Below are positions 9,246 through 17,207 of a stretch of 64,000 nucleotides of DNA, in pieces. Position 1 is the first letter of the stretch; every line of letters begins with the position of its first letter. A model generated the notes under the pieces. That model was not told the DNA's origin and searched no databases. It saw nothing but the letters and a program-made list of their open reading frames with translations. This stretch comes from DASUAS01 sp963809795 (lineage in GTDB: Bacteria > Actinomycetota > Acidimicrobiia > IMCC26256 > DASPTH01). A program made the translations under genes and the position numbers. The stretch spans positions 1-64,000 of the forward strand of contig CAWELN010000027.1 in assembly GCA_963809795.1 (NCBI GenBank), written 5' to 3'.

Positions 9246-10502
9246 GGCGAGGGATGACGGAAGCACTGGCGTTCGCCGATCGGGAGCCGCGGCCCGCGGG
9301 CCCGTGGCAGGAGCTCGCGCCGGCGCCCGGGCACCGGCCGGTGCACACGGCCATCGCCCGCAGCCTCTTCCTGCGCGTGGTCCCGCGCCTGGTGCTGCGC
9401 GTGCGTCTCCCCGACGGCCGGATCATCGGTGGCGGGGGGCCCGACGCCCCCCTGATGCGTGTGCGCAGCGACGCGTTCTTCCGGCGGCTCGGCGCCGACG
9501 GCCTGATCGGCTTCGGTGAGGCGTTCATGGCCGGCGACTGGGACGCCGACGACCCCGCGGCGGTGCTGGCGCCCTTCGCGGCGCGCATGTCGAGCCTGGT
9601 CCCCGCGTGGATGCAGCGCCTGCGGCGGTTCTACGTGCACCGGCCGCCCGCCCGGGAGCAGAACACCAGGGCCGGTGCCCGGCGCAACATCGAGCGTCAC
9701 TACGACCTCTCGAACGACCTCTTCGCGCTCTTCCTGGACGAGTCGATGACGTACTCGTGCGCGCGCTTCGCCCCCGGCGACTCCCTGGAGCTCGCCCAGG
9801 GACGCAAGATCGACGAGCTGCTCGACGCCACCGGCGTCGGCCTCGGGACGCACCTGCTCGAGGTCGGCACCGGCTGGGGCGCGCTGGCGGTGCGGGCCAC
9901 GCGCCGTGGCGCCACGGTCACCACCCTCACGCTCTCCCACGAGCAGGCCGCGCTGGCGCGTGAGCGTGCGGCGCGGGCCGGCGTGTCGAGCCGGGTCGAC
10001 GTGCAGCTGCGCGACTACCGCGAGGTCGAGGGCCGCTACGACGCGGTCGTCAGCGTCGAGGTGATCGAGGCCGTCGGGACCGAGTTCTGGCCGACGTTCT
10101 TCGCGCACCCTCGACCGCGCCCTGGCGCCCGGTGGTCGCATCGGCATCCAGGCGATCCTCCTCGCCCACGACCGCATGCTCGCCACCCGCGACCAGTACA
10201 CCTGGATCCACAAGTACGTGTTCCCGGGCGGCGCGCTGCCGTCCCTGCGGGCGATCGCCGACGTCGTCGCCGCCTGCACCACCCTGCACGTCGAGGAGAC
10301 CGTGACCTTCGGCACCGACTACGCGCACACCCTGCGCGCGTGGCGGGAGCGCTTCGACGCGCGTGCGACCGAGGTCGACGAGCTCGGGTTCGACGCCACG
10401 TTCCGCCGCATGTGGGACTTCTACCTCGCCTACTGCGAGGCGGGGTTCGCCACCGGCTACCTCGACGTCGCCCGGATCGTTCTCTCACGGGGTGACGGCT
10501 GA
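9242..10502 (+). CDS. Cyclopropane-fatty-acyl-phospholipid synthase-like methyltransferase 1 (frameshifted)
   Basis: The GTG at 9242 overlaps the previous stop and has AGGAGGG just upstream; an ATG at 9254 is an alternative. The protein carries the CFA core: HYDLSNDLFALFLDESMTYS, the SAM site LLEVGTGWGALAVRA and, after a one-base shift at about 10101-10110, IHKYVFPGGALPS, which is canonical for CFA synthases. Family knowledge: SAM-dependent methylene or methyl transfer to cis double bonds of phospholipid acyl chains at the membrane. Repaired length is about 419 residues. It is followed with a 1-base overlap by a paralogue of different C-terminal type. Confidence 0.85.
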
Positions 10503-11737
10503 TGGCGTCGCGCCCGGTTGCCGACGAGCTCGCCGCCGCCGCCCACCCCTTCGTCGGCGGCGAGCTCCCCGTTCGCCTCCGCGCCTGGGACGGCAGCGAG
10601 GTCGGACCGGCTGGTGCGCCGGTGGTCGTGCTGCACGGCCGCCGCGCGCTGCGCCGCCTCCTGTGGCGCCCCGACGAGGTCGGGCTGGCGCGCGCCTACG
10701 TCAGCGGCGACCTCGACGTCGAGGGTGACGTCGACGACGGCTTCCGGCGGGTGTGGGAGCACGCTCGCGCCCGGGGACGCCAGGTCCACCGCGCCGGCCT
10801 GCGCGACCGGTTCGGCGTACTCGGCACCGCCGTGCGACTCGGCGTCGTCGGCCTGCCACCGCGGCGCCCGGGGTCGGAGGCGAAGATCCGCGGTCGGCGT
10901 CACAGCCGCGATCGCGACCGGGCCGTGATCTCGCATCACTACGACCTGTCGAACGACTTCTACGCGCTGCTCCTCGACGAGTCGATGGCGTACTCGTGCG
11001 CGTACTGGGCATCCGACCGTCCCGGCGCGTCGCTCGCCGACGCGCAGCGCGCCAAGCTGGAGCTGGTGTGCGAGAAGCTGCGGCTCGGGCCGGGGATGCG
11101 CCTCCTCGATGTCGGGTGCGGGTGGGGCTCGCTGAGCATCCACGCAGCCCGTGAGCACGGCGTACGGGTCACCGGGATCACCCTCTCGCGCGAGCAGCTC
11201 GAGCTCGCCCGCAAGCGGGCGGCCGAGCACGGCGTCTCCGATCTCGTCGACTTCCGCCTCCAGGACTACCGCGACCTGCGCGACGGCCCGTACGACGCGG
11301 CGGCGTCGATCGAGATGGGCGAGCACGTCGGCGACGAGCAGTACCCGACCTTCGTCGGCACCGTGCACCGCGCCCTCGTGCCCGGGGGCCGCTTCCTCGT
11401 CCAGCAGATGTCGCGCGCCGCGGGGACCTCGCCCGGTGGCGGGCCGTTCATCGAGGCGTACATCGCGCCCGACATGCACATGCGCCCCCTGGGCGAGACC
11501 ATCGGGCTGCTGGAAGGCGGCGGCTTCGAGGTGCGCGACGTGCAGGCGCGGCGCGAGCACTACGTGCGCACCGGCGCCGAGTGGCGCGGCAACCTCGAGC
11601 GCCGCTGGGACGACGTCGTCGCGCTGGTCGGCGAAGAGGTCGCTCGGGTGTGGCGGCTCTACCTGGTCGGCGGTTCGCTCGCCTTCGCCGAGGGTCGCAT
11701 GGGTGTCGACCAGATCCTCGTCGCCAAGTCCCACTGA
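10502..11737 (+). CDS. Cyclopropane-fatty-acyl-phospholipid synthase-like methyltransferase 2
   Basis: 411 residues, intact; its ATG shares a base with the upstream TGA. It has HYDLSNDFYALLLDESMAYS, the SAM motif LLDVGCGWGSLSIHA and the later motif FIEAYIAPDMHMRPL, in place of the YxFPGGxLPS of canonical CFA synthases. The acceptor or the product may therefore differ from that of the preceding paralogue. Neighbouring DUF1365, COG2907 and DUF1295 genes match the ufaA1 region of M. tuberculosis; UfaA1 has been linked to tuberculostearic acid. Which of the two copies is the UfaA1 equivalent is not decidable by eye. Confidence 0.87.
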   Translation: MASRPVADELAAAAHPFVGGELPVRLRAWDGSEVGPAGAPVVVLHGRRALRRLLWRPDEVGLARAYVSGDLDVEGDVDDGFRRVWEHARARGRQVHRAGLRDRFGVLGTAVRLGVVGLPPRRPGSEAKIRGRRHSRDRDRAVISHHYDLSNDFYALLLDESMAYSCAYWASDRPGASLADAQRAKLELVCEKLRLGPGMRLLDVGCGWGSLSIHAAREHGVRVTGITLSREQLELARKRAAEHGVSDLVDFRLQDYRDLRDGPYDAAASIEMGEHVGDEQYPTFVGTVHRALVPGGRFLVQQMSRAAGTSPGGGPFIEAYIAPDMHMRPLGETIGLLEGGGFEVRDVQARREHYVRTGAEWRGNLERRWDDVVALVGEEVARVWRLYLVGGSLAFAEGRMGVDQILVAKSH

Positions 11738-12537
11738 TGCACGACTTCGCCACCGGCTCGTTCCTGGTGTCGCTCGCCGCGTGCGCGGGCGTGGTCGTCG
11801 CCCTCGTGCTGGTCACCTGGCTCCTCGGGATGGCGATCGGCCGGTACAACGTGATCGACGTCGCCTGGGGCCTGGGTTTCGTGCTCGTGGCCTGGGTCGC
11901 GTTCGTGCTCTCGGCGGGCGACGGCGACGACACCCGCCGGGTGCTGGTCGCGGGGCTGGTCACGCTGTGGGGCTGTCGCCTCGCCGGGTACATCGCGTGG
12001 CGGAGCCGGGGCCGGGGCGAGGACCCCCGGTACACCGAGATGCTGCTCGACCATCGAGCCTCGGCGTCACGTGCCCTCGGCATCTTCCTCACCCAGGCGG
12101 CGGCGATGTGGTTCGTGTCGCTGCCCGTGCAGGTGGCGATGTTCGAGCCCCGCGGGCCGGGGGCCCTGCTCTACGTCGGGACCGCGGTGTGGGTGGTGGG
12201 CTTCACCTTCGAGAGCGTCGGCGATTGGCAGCTCCAGCGGTTCCGTGCCGACACGGAGAATCGCGGCCAGGTCATGGACCGCGGGCTCTGGCGCTACACC
12301 CGTCACCCCAACTACTTCGGCGACGCCTGCGTGTGGTGGGGCCTGTACCTGATCGCGGCCCAGCAGTGGGTCGGCGCGGCGACGATCCTCTCGCCGCTGT
12401 TGATGACGTGGACGCTCACCCGCAAGACGGGCAAGCCGCTTCTCGAACGCGACATCGCACAGCGGCGACCGGGCTACGCGCGCTACGTCGAGCGCACGAG
12501 CGGCTTCCTCCCGCTCCCGCCGACGCGCGGCGTCTAA
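11737..12537 (+). CDS. DUF1295 / steroid 5-alpha-reductase-like membrane protein
   Basis: 266 residues with about six to seven hydrophobic helices. RYTRHPNYFGDACVWWGLYL is the NADPH-binding motif of the isoprenylcysteine methyltransferase/5-alpha-reductase superfamily. It overlaps the preceding stop (TGATG) and is the last gene of the lipid operon, matching Rv0446c in position and family. A membrane reductase acting on the acyl product of the upstream methyltransferases is plausible. Its TAA overlaps the TAG of the convergent gene at 12534, leaving no room for a terminator between them. Confidence 0.85.
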   Translation: MHDFATGSFLVSLAACAGVVVALVLVTWLLGMAIGRYNVIDVAWGLGFVLVAWVAFVLSAGDGDDTRRVLVAGLVTLWGCRLAGYIAWRSRGRGEDPRYTEMLLDHRASASRALGIFLTQAAAMWFVSLPVQVAMFEPRGPGALLYVGTAVWVVGFTFESVGDWQLQRFRADTENRGQVMDRGLWRYTRHPNYFGDACVWWGLYLIAAQQWVGAATILSPLLMTWTLTRKTGKPLLERDIAQRRPGYARYVERTSGFLPLPPTRGV

Positions 12538-14231
12538 CCGGCGTCGAGGGGTCCGGCCGGGCGCGCGCCGGTCGCGATGCCCTGCTCCTGAGTGACCACA
12601 CCGTCGGCCGCGGTCATGCGGAAGCCTCCGGGCGGCCGGGTGAGGCGCGGTGCGCCGCCCGGGAGGTCGGTGACGAACTGCTCGGGCCGGTACGCCAGCT
12701 CGTCGAGCGCGAAGACGACCACGTCGCCGGCGAGCCCGGGGCGCAGCACGCCGCGGCCGCGGATGCCGAAAGCGTCGGCGAGGCGCCCGGTGAGTTGGTG
12801 CACCGCGCCCTCGACCGTCAGGTCACCGCGGTCGCGCACGTGCTCGGTGAGCAGCAGCGTGGAGTCGCCGGCCCCGCACATCATCTGCAGGTGCGCGCCG
12901 GCGTCGCTCGCACCCACCACGGTCGTCGGGTCGAGGATGAGCGCCGACACCTTGCCCGCATCGTTGTTCGACAGCGCTTCCGCCACCATGCCCGGCGCGA
13001 GGTCGTGCTCGAGCACCCAGTCGGCGAGCACGTCCGACGGGTGGCCACCGCGCGCCGCGACCACGTCGGCGAACGTGCCGCCGAGGAAGCGCTCCTCCCC
13101 GTCGCGCACCGACGTGAGGCGCACGCGGTCGAGGCGCGAGACCGGGAAGATGGTGAACCCGTCGCCGACGCGGTCCCAGTCGGCGCGGGCCTGTGCCCGC
13201 CACTCGCCGTCGGCGAGCGTGCGCCGCTTCTCGTCGGGCGTCTGCGTGATCAGCCTTCCCCACGCGGGCACGGCCACGAACGCCGGGGTCTGGTCGAAGC
13301 TGACGTTGAGGTTGAACGGCCGCGGCGAGACCTGCGCGAACACGCGACAGCCGTCGGCGTGCAGCACGTGCGCCTGCTCGATGATGCGTTCGGCGCGCGA
13401 CGGGTCGCGGCTGTTCTCCGCGAGCTGGTTCCAGGTGCACGCCACGCCGGCGGCGCCGCACCAGCGCGCGACCCGGTCGATGTCGAGCAGTTGGCGGTCG
13501 ATCTCCTTGATCCACGGGAGGAACTCGAGGACGCGCGCGTGCCCCGGCGCGTGGCCGAGCACCTCGATGAGCGCGCGGAGCTCGTCGTCGTCGGCGGCGC
13601 GGCTGGGCACCGCGTGCCCGTGCCGGTCCTGGTCGATGAACGACGTCGAGAGGCCGAGGGCGCCGGCCGCGAGCGAGTCGGCGAGCACCGCGGCCATCCG
13701 GTCGCGCTCCTCGGGCCGGGCCGCGCGGTTCCATGCCTCGTCGCCCATCACGTAGACGCGCAGGTTCGAATGGCCGAGGAGCGGGGCGACGTGCACCGCG
13801 GTGCCGTGCGCCCGCAGGGCGTCCCGCCACTCGGCGTACGACTCCCAGTTCCACGGGATCCCGGCCGCGAACGCGTCGACCGGGATGTCCTCGATGAAGC
13901 CGAACACGTCGCTGGCCGCCACGCGGTCGGCGGCGCGCACGGGCGTGAGCGACAGCGAGCAGTTGCCGGTGACGACCGTGGTCACGCCGTGCTGCGGCAT
14001 CGGGTCGACCAGCGGGTCCCACCACACCGACGGGTCGTAGTGCGTGTGGCAGTCGATGAACCCGGGTGCGACGTACGCGCCGTCGGCGTCGACGACCGTC
14101 TCGCCGTCGGGTGCGAGCCCGGGCGCGACCTCGGCGACCGCGCCGTCGCGGATGCGGACGTCCGCGGCGCGCGGCGATGCGCCCGTCCCGTCGACCAGCG
14201 TGCCGCCCCGGACCAGCAGGTTCCCCCTCAC
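12534..14231 (-). CDS. N-acyl-D-amino-acid deacylase-type amidohydrolase
   Basis: 565 residues from a GTG at 14231 (VRGNLLVRGGTLVDGTG), the usual amidohydrolase_3 opening. The metal-binding CHTHYDPS follows at about residue 67. Later come HSNLRVYVMGDEAWN and VGASDAGAHLQMMCGAGDS, the conserved Asp-rich C-terminal site. The family hydrolyses N-acyl-D-amino acids or related cyclic amides with a binuclear metal centre. A longer frame upstream exists but begins with low-complexity Arg-rich sequence. A related enzyme lies at 24794-26512. Confidence 0.85.
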   Translation of the reverse strand: MRGNLLVRGGTLVDGTGASPRAADVRIRDGAVAEVAPGLAPDGETVVDADGAYVAPGFIDCHTHYDPSVWWDPLVDPMPQHGVTTVVTGNCSLSLTPVRAADRVAASDVFGFIEDIPVDAFAAGIPWNWESYAEWRDALRAHGTAVHVAPLLGHSNLRVYVMGDEAWNRAARPEERDRMAAVLADSLAAGALGLSTSFIDQDRHGHAVPSRAADDDELRALIEVLGHAPGHARVLEFLPWIKEIDRQLLDIDRVARWCGAAGVACTWNQLAENSRDPSRAERIIEQAHVLHADGCRVFAQVSPRPFNLNVSFDQTPAFVAVPAWGRLITQTPDEKRRTLADGEWRAQARADWDRVGDGFTIFPVSRLDRVRLTSVRDGEERFLGGTFADVVAARGGHPSDVLADWVLEHDLAPGMVAEALSNNDAGKVSALILDPTTVVGASDAGAHLQMMCGAGDSTLLLTEHVRDRGDLTVEGAVHQLTGRLADAFGIRGRGVLRPGLAGDVVVFALDELAYRPEQFVTDLPGGAPRLTRPPGGFRMTAADGVVTQEQGIATGARPAGPLDAG

Positions 14232-14242
14232 GGAGGAGGACG

Positions 14243-14713
14243 CTATCCCGTGGCGAGCGAGAGCTCGGCGGCCCGCAGCCGCCGCCCGAGGTCGCGCGCC
14301 AGGGCGCGGGCGAACGTCGGTGCATCGACCAACAGGCGGTCGAGGTCGGCGGCGTCGATCTGCCAGGCGGTGACCGGCGTGCGCGCCTCCACCCGGCAGC
14401 GATACGGATGACGACCCAACACGTCGGCGTCGCCGACGATCGCTCCGGCGGCGATCTCGCCCACCGGCTGGCCCCGCACGATCACCTCGGCCTGGCCCCC
14501 CGTCAGCACGAAGGCGGCAGTGGCGACCGATCCCTGGTCGAACAGGCAGTCGCCCGGTTGCAGCTCGCGCAGGCGGGCCACCGCCCGGAGCCGCGCGTGA
14601 TCGGCGACCGAGAAGTTGCCCAGGAAGTCGTCCGGCTGCGTGCGGCTCCGGCTCCCGGCCCGTCTGGTCCTCGTCTGCACGGTGAAGGGCTCCACCGTCA
14701 TGCCACCACCCAT
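14243..14713 (-). CDS. Cyclic-nucleotide-binding domain protein without HTH
   Basis: 156 residues. The start is the first of two nearby ATGs, 7 nt after GGGAGG. Residues about 32-150 form a cNMP-binding beta-barrel (FSVADHARLRAVARLRELQPG, LFDQGSVATAAFVLTGGQAEV, GEIAAGAIVGDADVLGR, YRCRVEARTPVTAW). No DNA-binding helix-turn-helix follows, so it is not a Crp-type regulator. It could bind a cyclic nucleotide or act as a structural sensor subunit. It is divergent from the TetR gene at 14812 and ends 11 nt before the amidohydrolase start, so the two are probably co-transcribed. Confidence 0.75.
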   Translation of the reverse strand: MGGGMTVEPFTVQTRTRRAGSRSRTQPDDFLGNFSVADHARLRAVARLRELQPGDCLFDQGSVATAAFVLTGGQAEVIVRGQPVGEIAAGAIVGDADVLGRHPYRCRVEARTPVTAWQIDAADLDRLLVDAPTFARALARDLGRRLRAAELSLATG

Positions 14714-14758
14714 GCCACCACCTCCCTGTCAGGCCCCCACCCGATGTCGAACTAGAAC

Positions 14759-14790
14759 GCTCTACATAGTCTGTATAGCACTCTACATAC
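14759..14790. promoter_or_regulatory. TetR-type operator candidate between divergent genes
   Basis: An AT-rich island in a GC-rich background holds the imperfect palindrome GCTCTACA-N5-TGTATAGC (14759-14779) and a second CTCTACATA at 14782-14790, a direct repeat of 14760-14768. It lies 20-50 bp upstream of the TetR start and in the promoter region of the divergent cNMP-binding gene. Autorepression by the TetR protein is the likely use. Confidence 0.5.
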
Positions 14791-14811
14791 TTTGGTGCTA
14801 CCGTTTTTGTC

Positions 14812-15414
14812 GTGACCACCGCTGCCGACGCCCGCGACACCCGCGACCGCATCCTCGACGCGACGAACCGGCTGTTGCGTCGTCAGGGCTATACGGCGAC
14901 CGGCATCAAACAGATTGTGGCGGAGGGCGATGCGCCCCTCGGTTCCGTGTACCACTACTTCCCGGGCGGCAAGGAGCAGATCGCGGTCGAGGCCCTGGCC
15001 CGGGTGGGGGAGCGGATCCGGATGGCGATCGCGTCGCTGGCGAACGCCGCCGACGTCCCGGCGACTGTCAACGCCTTCTTCGTGTACAACGCGGAGCTGC
15101 TGCGCGACTCCGACTACGAGCGCGGCTGCCCGGTCGCCACCGTGGCGCTCGAGACGTCGAACGACATCGAGCGCATCCGCCAGGTGTGCGAGGACGTGTT
15201 CAACGGTTGGCAGGCCGCGCTGGCCCACGTCTTCACCGAAGCCGGCATCCCCGAGGCCGACGCGTCCGCGCTCGCCACCTTCGTGCTGTCGAGCTACGAA
15301 GGCGCGCTGACCATGAGCCGTGCCCTGCGCGACATCCAGCCGATGCTCACCAGTGGTGCCGCGGTCGCATCGGTGTTGCACGCGCACCTCGGCGACGCAC
15401 CCCGCGCCGGCTAG
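14812..15414 (+). CDS. TetR family transcriptional regulator
   Basis: 200 residues from a GTG. The N-terminal HTH is typical (TRDRILDATNRLLRRQGYTA, then GIKQIVAEGDAPLGSVYHYF). The C-terminal domain has GCPVATVALETS, as in the LmrA/YxaF-like TetR_C branch, where the Cys region lies near the ligand pocket. The intergenic region carries a palindromic candidate operator. The following ZIP-like gene starts 44 nt downstream on the same strand and could be its target. Confidence 0.88.
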   Translation: MTTAADARDTRDRILDATNRLLRRQGYTATGIKQIVAEGDAPLGSVYHYFPGGKEQIAVEALARVGERIRMAIASLANAADVPATVNAFFVYNAELLRDSDYERGCPVATVALETSNDIERIRQVCEDVFNGWQAALAHVFTEAGIPEADASALATFVLSSYEGALTMSRALRDIQPMLTSGAAVASVLHAHLGDAPRAG

Positions 15415-15457
15415 ACCCCACGCTGACCGAGGACACGCGCGCGAGACTCCGCGTCGC

Positions 15458-16237
15458 GTGTTCGAAGCGGGGCTCTGGGCAGCACTCGGGCAATCGGCGC
15501 TGATCGTCGGCGCGTTGCTCGTCGCGCGCTACCCGAAGCTCACCGAGCCGCAGTGGCTGGGGTTGGTCATGGCGTTCGGAGCGGGCGCGCTCATCAGCGC
15601 GGTGACCACGGACCTCGTGGCGGAGGCGTACGCGGAGGCCGGCCGCGCGCCCGCCGGCATCGGTCTGCTCGTCGGTGCGGGTGGCTACTACCTCCTGACC
15701 CGCTGGCTCGACCGGCGCGCGGAACGGGAGGACCCCGAGGAACCGGTGGAGGAGGCCGAGGACGCGGCCGGGCCGACCGCGCAGCCCGCGGCCGCCGACG
15801 CCACCGCGGCCCGCAACCTGACCGTCGGCATGGTCCTCGACGGCATCCCCGAGTCGGTCGCGGTCGGGCTCACCCTGCTCGGCGGCGCCGGCGTCTCGTT
15901 CGCGCTGGTGGGTGCGGTCTTCCTCTCGAACCTGCCCGAAGCGATCGGCGTCGCCGCCGCCTTGTTGGCGGGTGGCGTCCCGCTGCGAAAGGTCCTCGTC
16001 AGGTTCGGGGCCATCGTCGCGGTCGGGTTCATCGCGGGACTCGTCGGCTACGCGGTGCTGAAGCCGACCAACGCCGATGCCATCGCGATCATCCAGTCGA
16101 TCGCAGCCGGCGCGATGGTCGTCGTCGTCGTGAACGAGATGGTGCCGATCGCAGTGCGCGGCGCCGGTCGGCACGCCGGACTCGCGGCGGCCGCCGGGTT
16201 CGCCGTTGCCGCGTTCCTGTCCACCGTCAGCCCGTAG
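15458..16237 (+). CDS. ZIP-family-like metal transporter with altered metal motifs
   Basis: About 259 residues from a GTG, with roughly eight membrane helices and an acidic cytoplasmic loop (REDPEEPVEEAEDAAG, about residues 89-104). The helix IV and V motifs of ZIP transporters (HNxPEG, HExPE) appear as DGIPES and SNLPEA. Pro-Glu is kept but the histidines are replaced. The fold therefore fits ZIP/ZupT while the metal site differs. Upstream frames extend further but lack membrane character. Confidence 0.75.
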   Translation: MFEAGLWAALGQSALIVGALLVARYPKLTEPQWLGLVMAFGAGALISAVTTDLVAEAYAEAGRAPAGIGLLVGAGGYYLLTRWLDRRAEREDPEEPVEEAEDAAGPTAQPAAADATAARNLTVGMVLDGIPESVAVGLTLLGGAGVSFALVGAVFLSNLPEAIGVAAALLAGGVPLRKVLVRFGAIVAVGFIAGLVGYAVLKPTNADAIAIIQSIAAGAMVVVVVNEMVPIAVRGAGRHAGLAAAAGFAVAAFLSTVSP

Positions 16238-16276
16238 CGAATGACGCGGTCGAGCGACGGGCGTAGCCTTGCCGCG

Positions 16277-16672
16277 GTGGACGAGTTCGCGTCCTACGAC
16301 GGCAGCAGTTGGTTCCTTCGCTGGTGGCCCAAGATCCTGCTCGGTCTCGCCCTCTGGGTGCTCGTGATCGGCTGGTCCCACTCCATCCAGTGGGCGACCT
16401 TCTTCGTCCTCTGCGCCTGGGCCCACGGCCGCCTGCTGCCTTGGCGGTTCGTGGTGTTCGACGAAGGGCTGCTGCTGGTGTTCCCGTTCGGCCGGCGCAT
16501 GTTCCTGCCCAAGGTCGCGACCACGGTCCGGCTGGAGAGCGTGGGAGCCGTCGCCATGACCGGGCGGCACCGCCACCTCGGCTACCTCCTGCACGACGGT
16601 GTGCTCTACGAGCCCGACCAGCGCGCCCGTCTGCGGCGCGCCCTGAGCTTCTACGGCTACCGCGTCGTCTGA
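16277..16672 (+). CDS. Small membrane protein with PH-like C-terminal domain
   Basis: 131 residues from a GTG. Two hydrophobic segments (WWPKILLGLALWVLVIGW and IQWATFFVLCAWAHG) are followed by a soluble part of beta character, LLPWRFVVFDEGLLLVFPFG, with a basic turn. The layout resembles bacterial PH-domain membrane proteins. I do not recognise a specific family. A 9-bp tandem repeat directly follows the stop codon. Confidence 0.65.
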   Translation: MDEFASYDGSSWFLRWWPKILLGLALWVLVIGWSHSIQWATFFVLCAWAHGRLLPWRFVVFDEGLLLVFPFGRRMFLPKVATTVRLESVGAVAMTGRHRHLGYLLHDGVLYEPDQRARLRRALSFYGYRVV

Positions 16673-16703
16673 TCGCTCTGATCGCTCTGATCGCTCTGAT
16701 CGG
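16668..16703. repeat. Four tandem copies of a 9-bp unit
   Basis: TCTGATCGC occurs three times in a row, followed by TCTGATCGG, overlapping the TGA stop of the preceding gene. A 9-bp unit would keep reading frame if it were translated, but the stop lies in the first copy. Confidence 0.9.
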
Positions 16704-16742
16704 CGTGGTGCATCCACCGTCGTGAGCGGGCAGACTGGTGCG

Positions 16743-17207
16743 ATGGACCTCGACACCAAGATGTGGTTGCAGGAACGGATCGACGGTCGGCTCGCGGCCG
16801 GCGTGGCGATCGCATGGTTCGTGCTCCTGCAGGTCGCCATGGCCCTCGAGCCGGTGACCCACAAGCCCGAACCCTCCTACGGCATCGCGCTGGAGCTCGT
16901 CATGTGGCTGCTGCTGGCCACGACGATCGCCGGTCTGGTGATGCAACGTCGGTGGGGACTCGTGTCGTCACTCGGTGCCGCCGGGTTCCTCACCGCGCTC
17001 TCGGTCGCGTGCCCGGTGTCGGGCCACCACCCGTTCGGCGCGTGGTGGTTCGGCCAGATGGCCTGCGTGCTGGCGCTCGACGCCGTCAGCGTGGTCGCGA
17101 TCCGGTGGTCGGGAGCATTGCCGGAGTCGTTGGCGCGCTTCCGCGACCGCACTGACGCCGAGCACGCTCCCGACGTCGACCTGGTGGACGCCGATCACAC
17201 GACGTGA
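16743..17207 (+). CDS. Four-helix membrane protein, unknown function
   Basis: 154 residues from the ATG at 16743 (MDLDTKMWLQERIDG). Hydrophobic stretches are AAGVAIAWFVLLQVAMAL, ALELVMWLLLATTIAGLVM, LGAAGFLTALSVACPVSG and GQMACVLALDAVSVVAI, with an acidic C-terminal tail. No family is recognised. The 3' end overlaps the 3' end of the convergent sigma factor gene by 13 nt. Confidence 0.7.
   Translation: MDLDTKMWLQERIDGRLAAGVAIAWFVLLQVAMALEPVTHKPEPSYGIALELVMWLLLATTIAGLVMQRRWGLVSSLGAAGFLTALSVACPVSGHHPFGAWWFGQMACVLALDAVSVVAIRWSGALPESLARFRDRTDAEHAPDVDLVDADHTT

Noticed and set aside
7079..10495. A 1,138-codon frame read as one giant fusion
   Set aside because: It strings together the correct N-terminal parts of three genes and out-of-frame sequence after each frameshift. 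Gene overlaps show separate genes.
11151..14411. A 1,086-codon plus-strand frame
   Set aside because: It runs through the CFA2 and DUF1295 genes out of frame and antisense to the amidohydrolase; composition is Arg/Ser-rich without domains.
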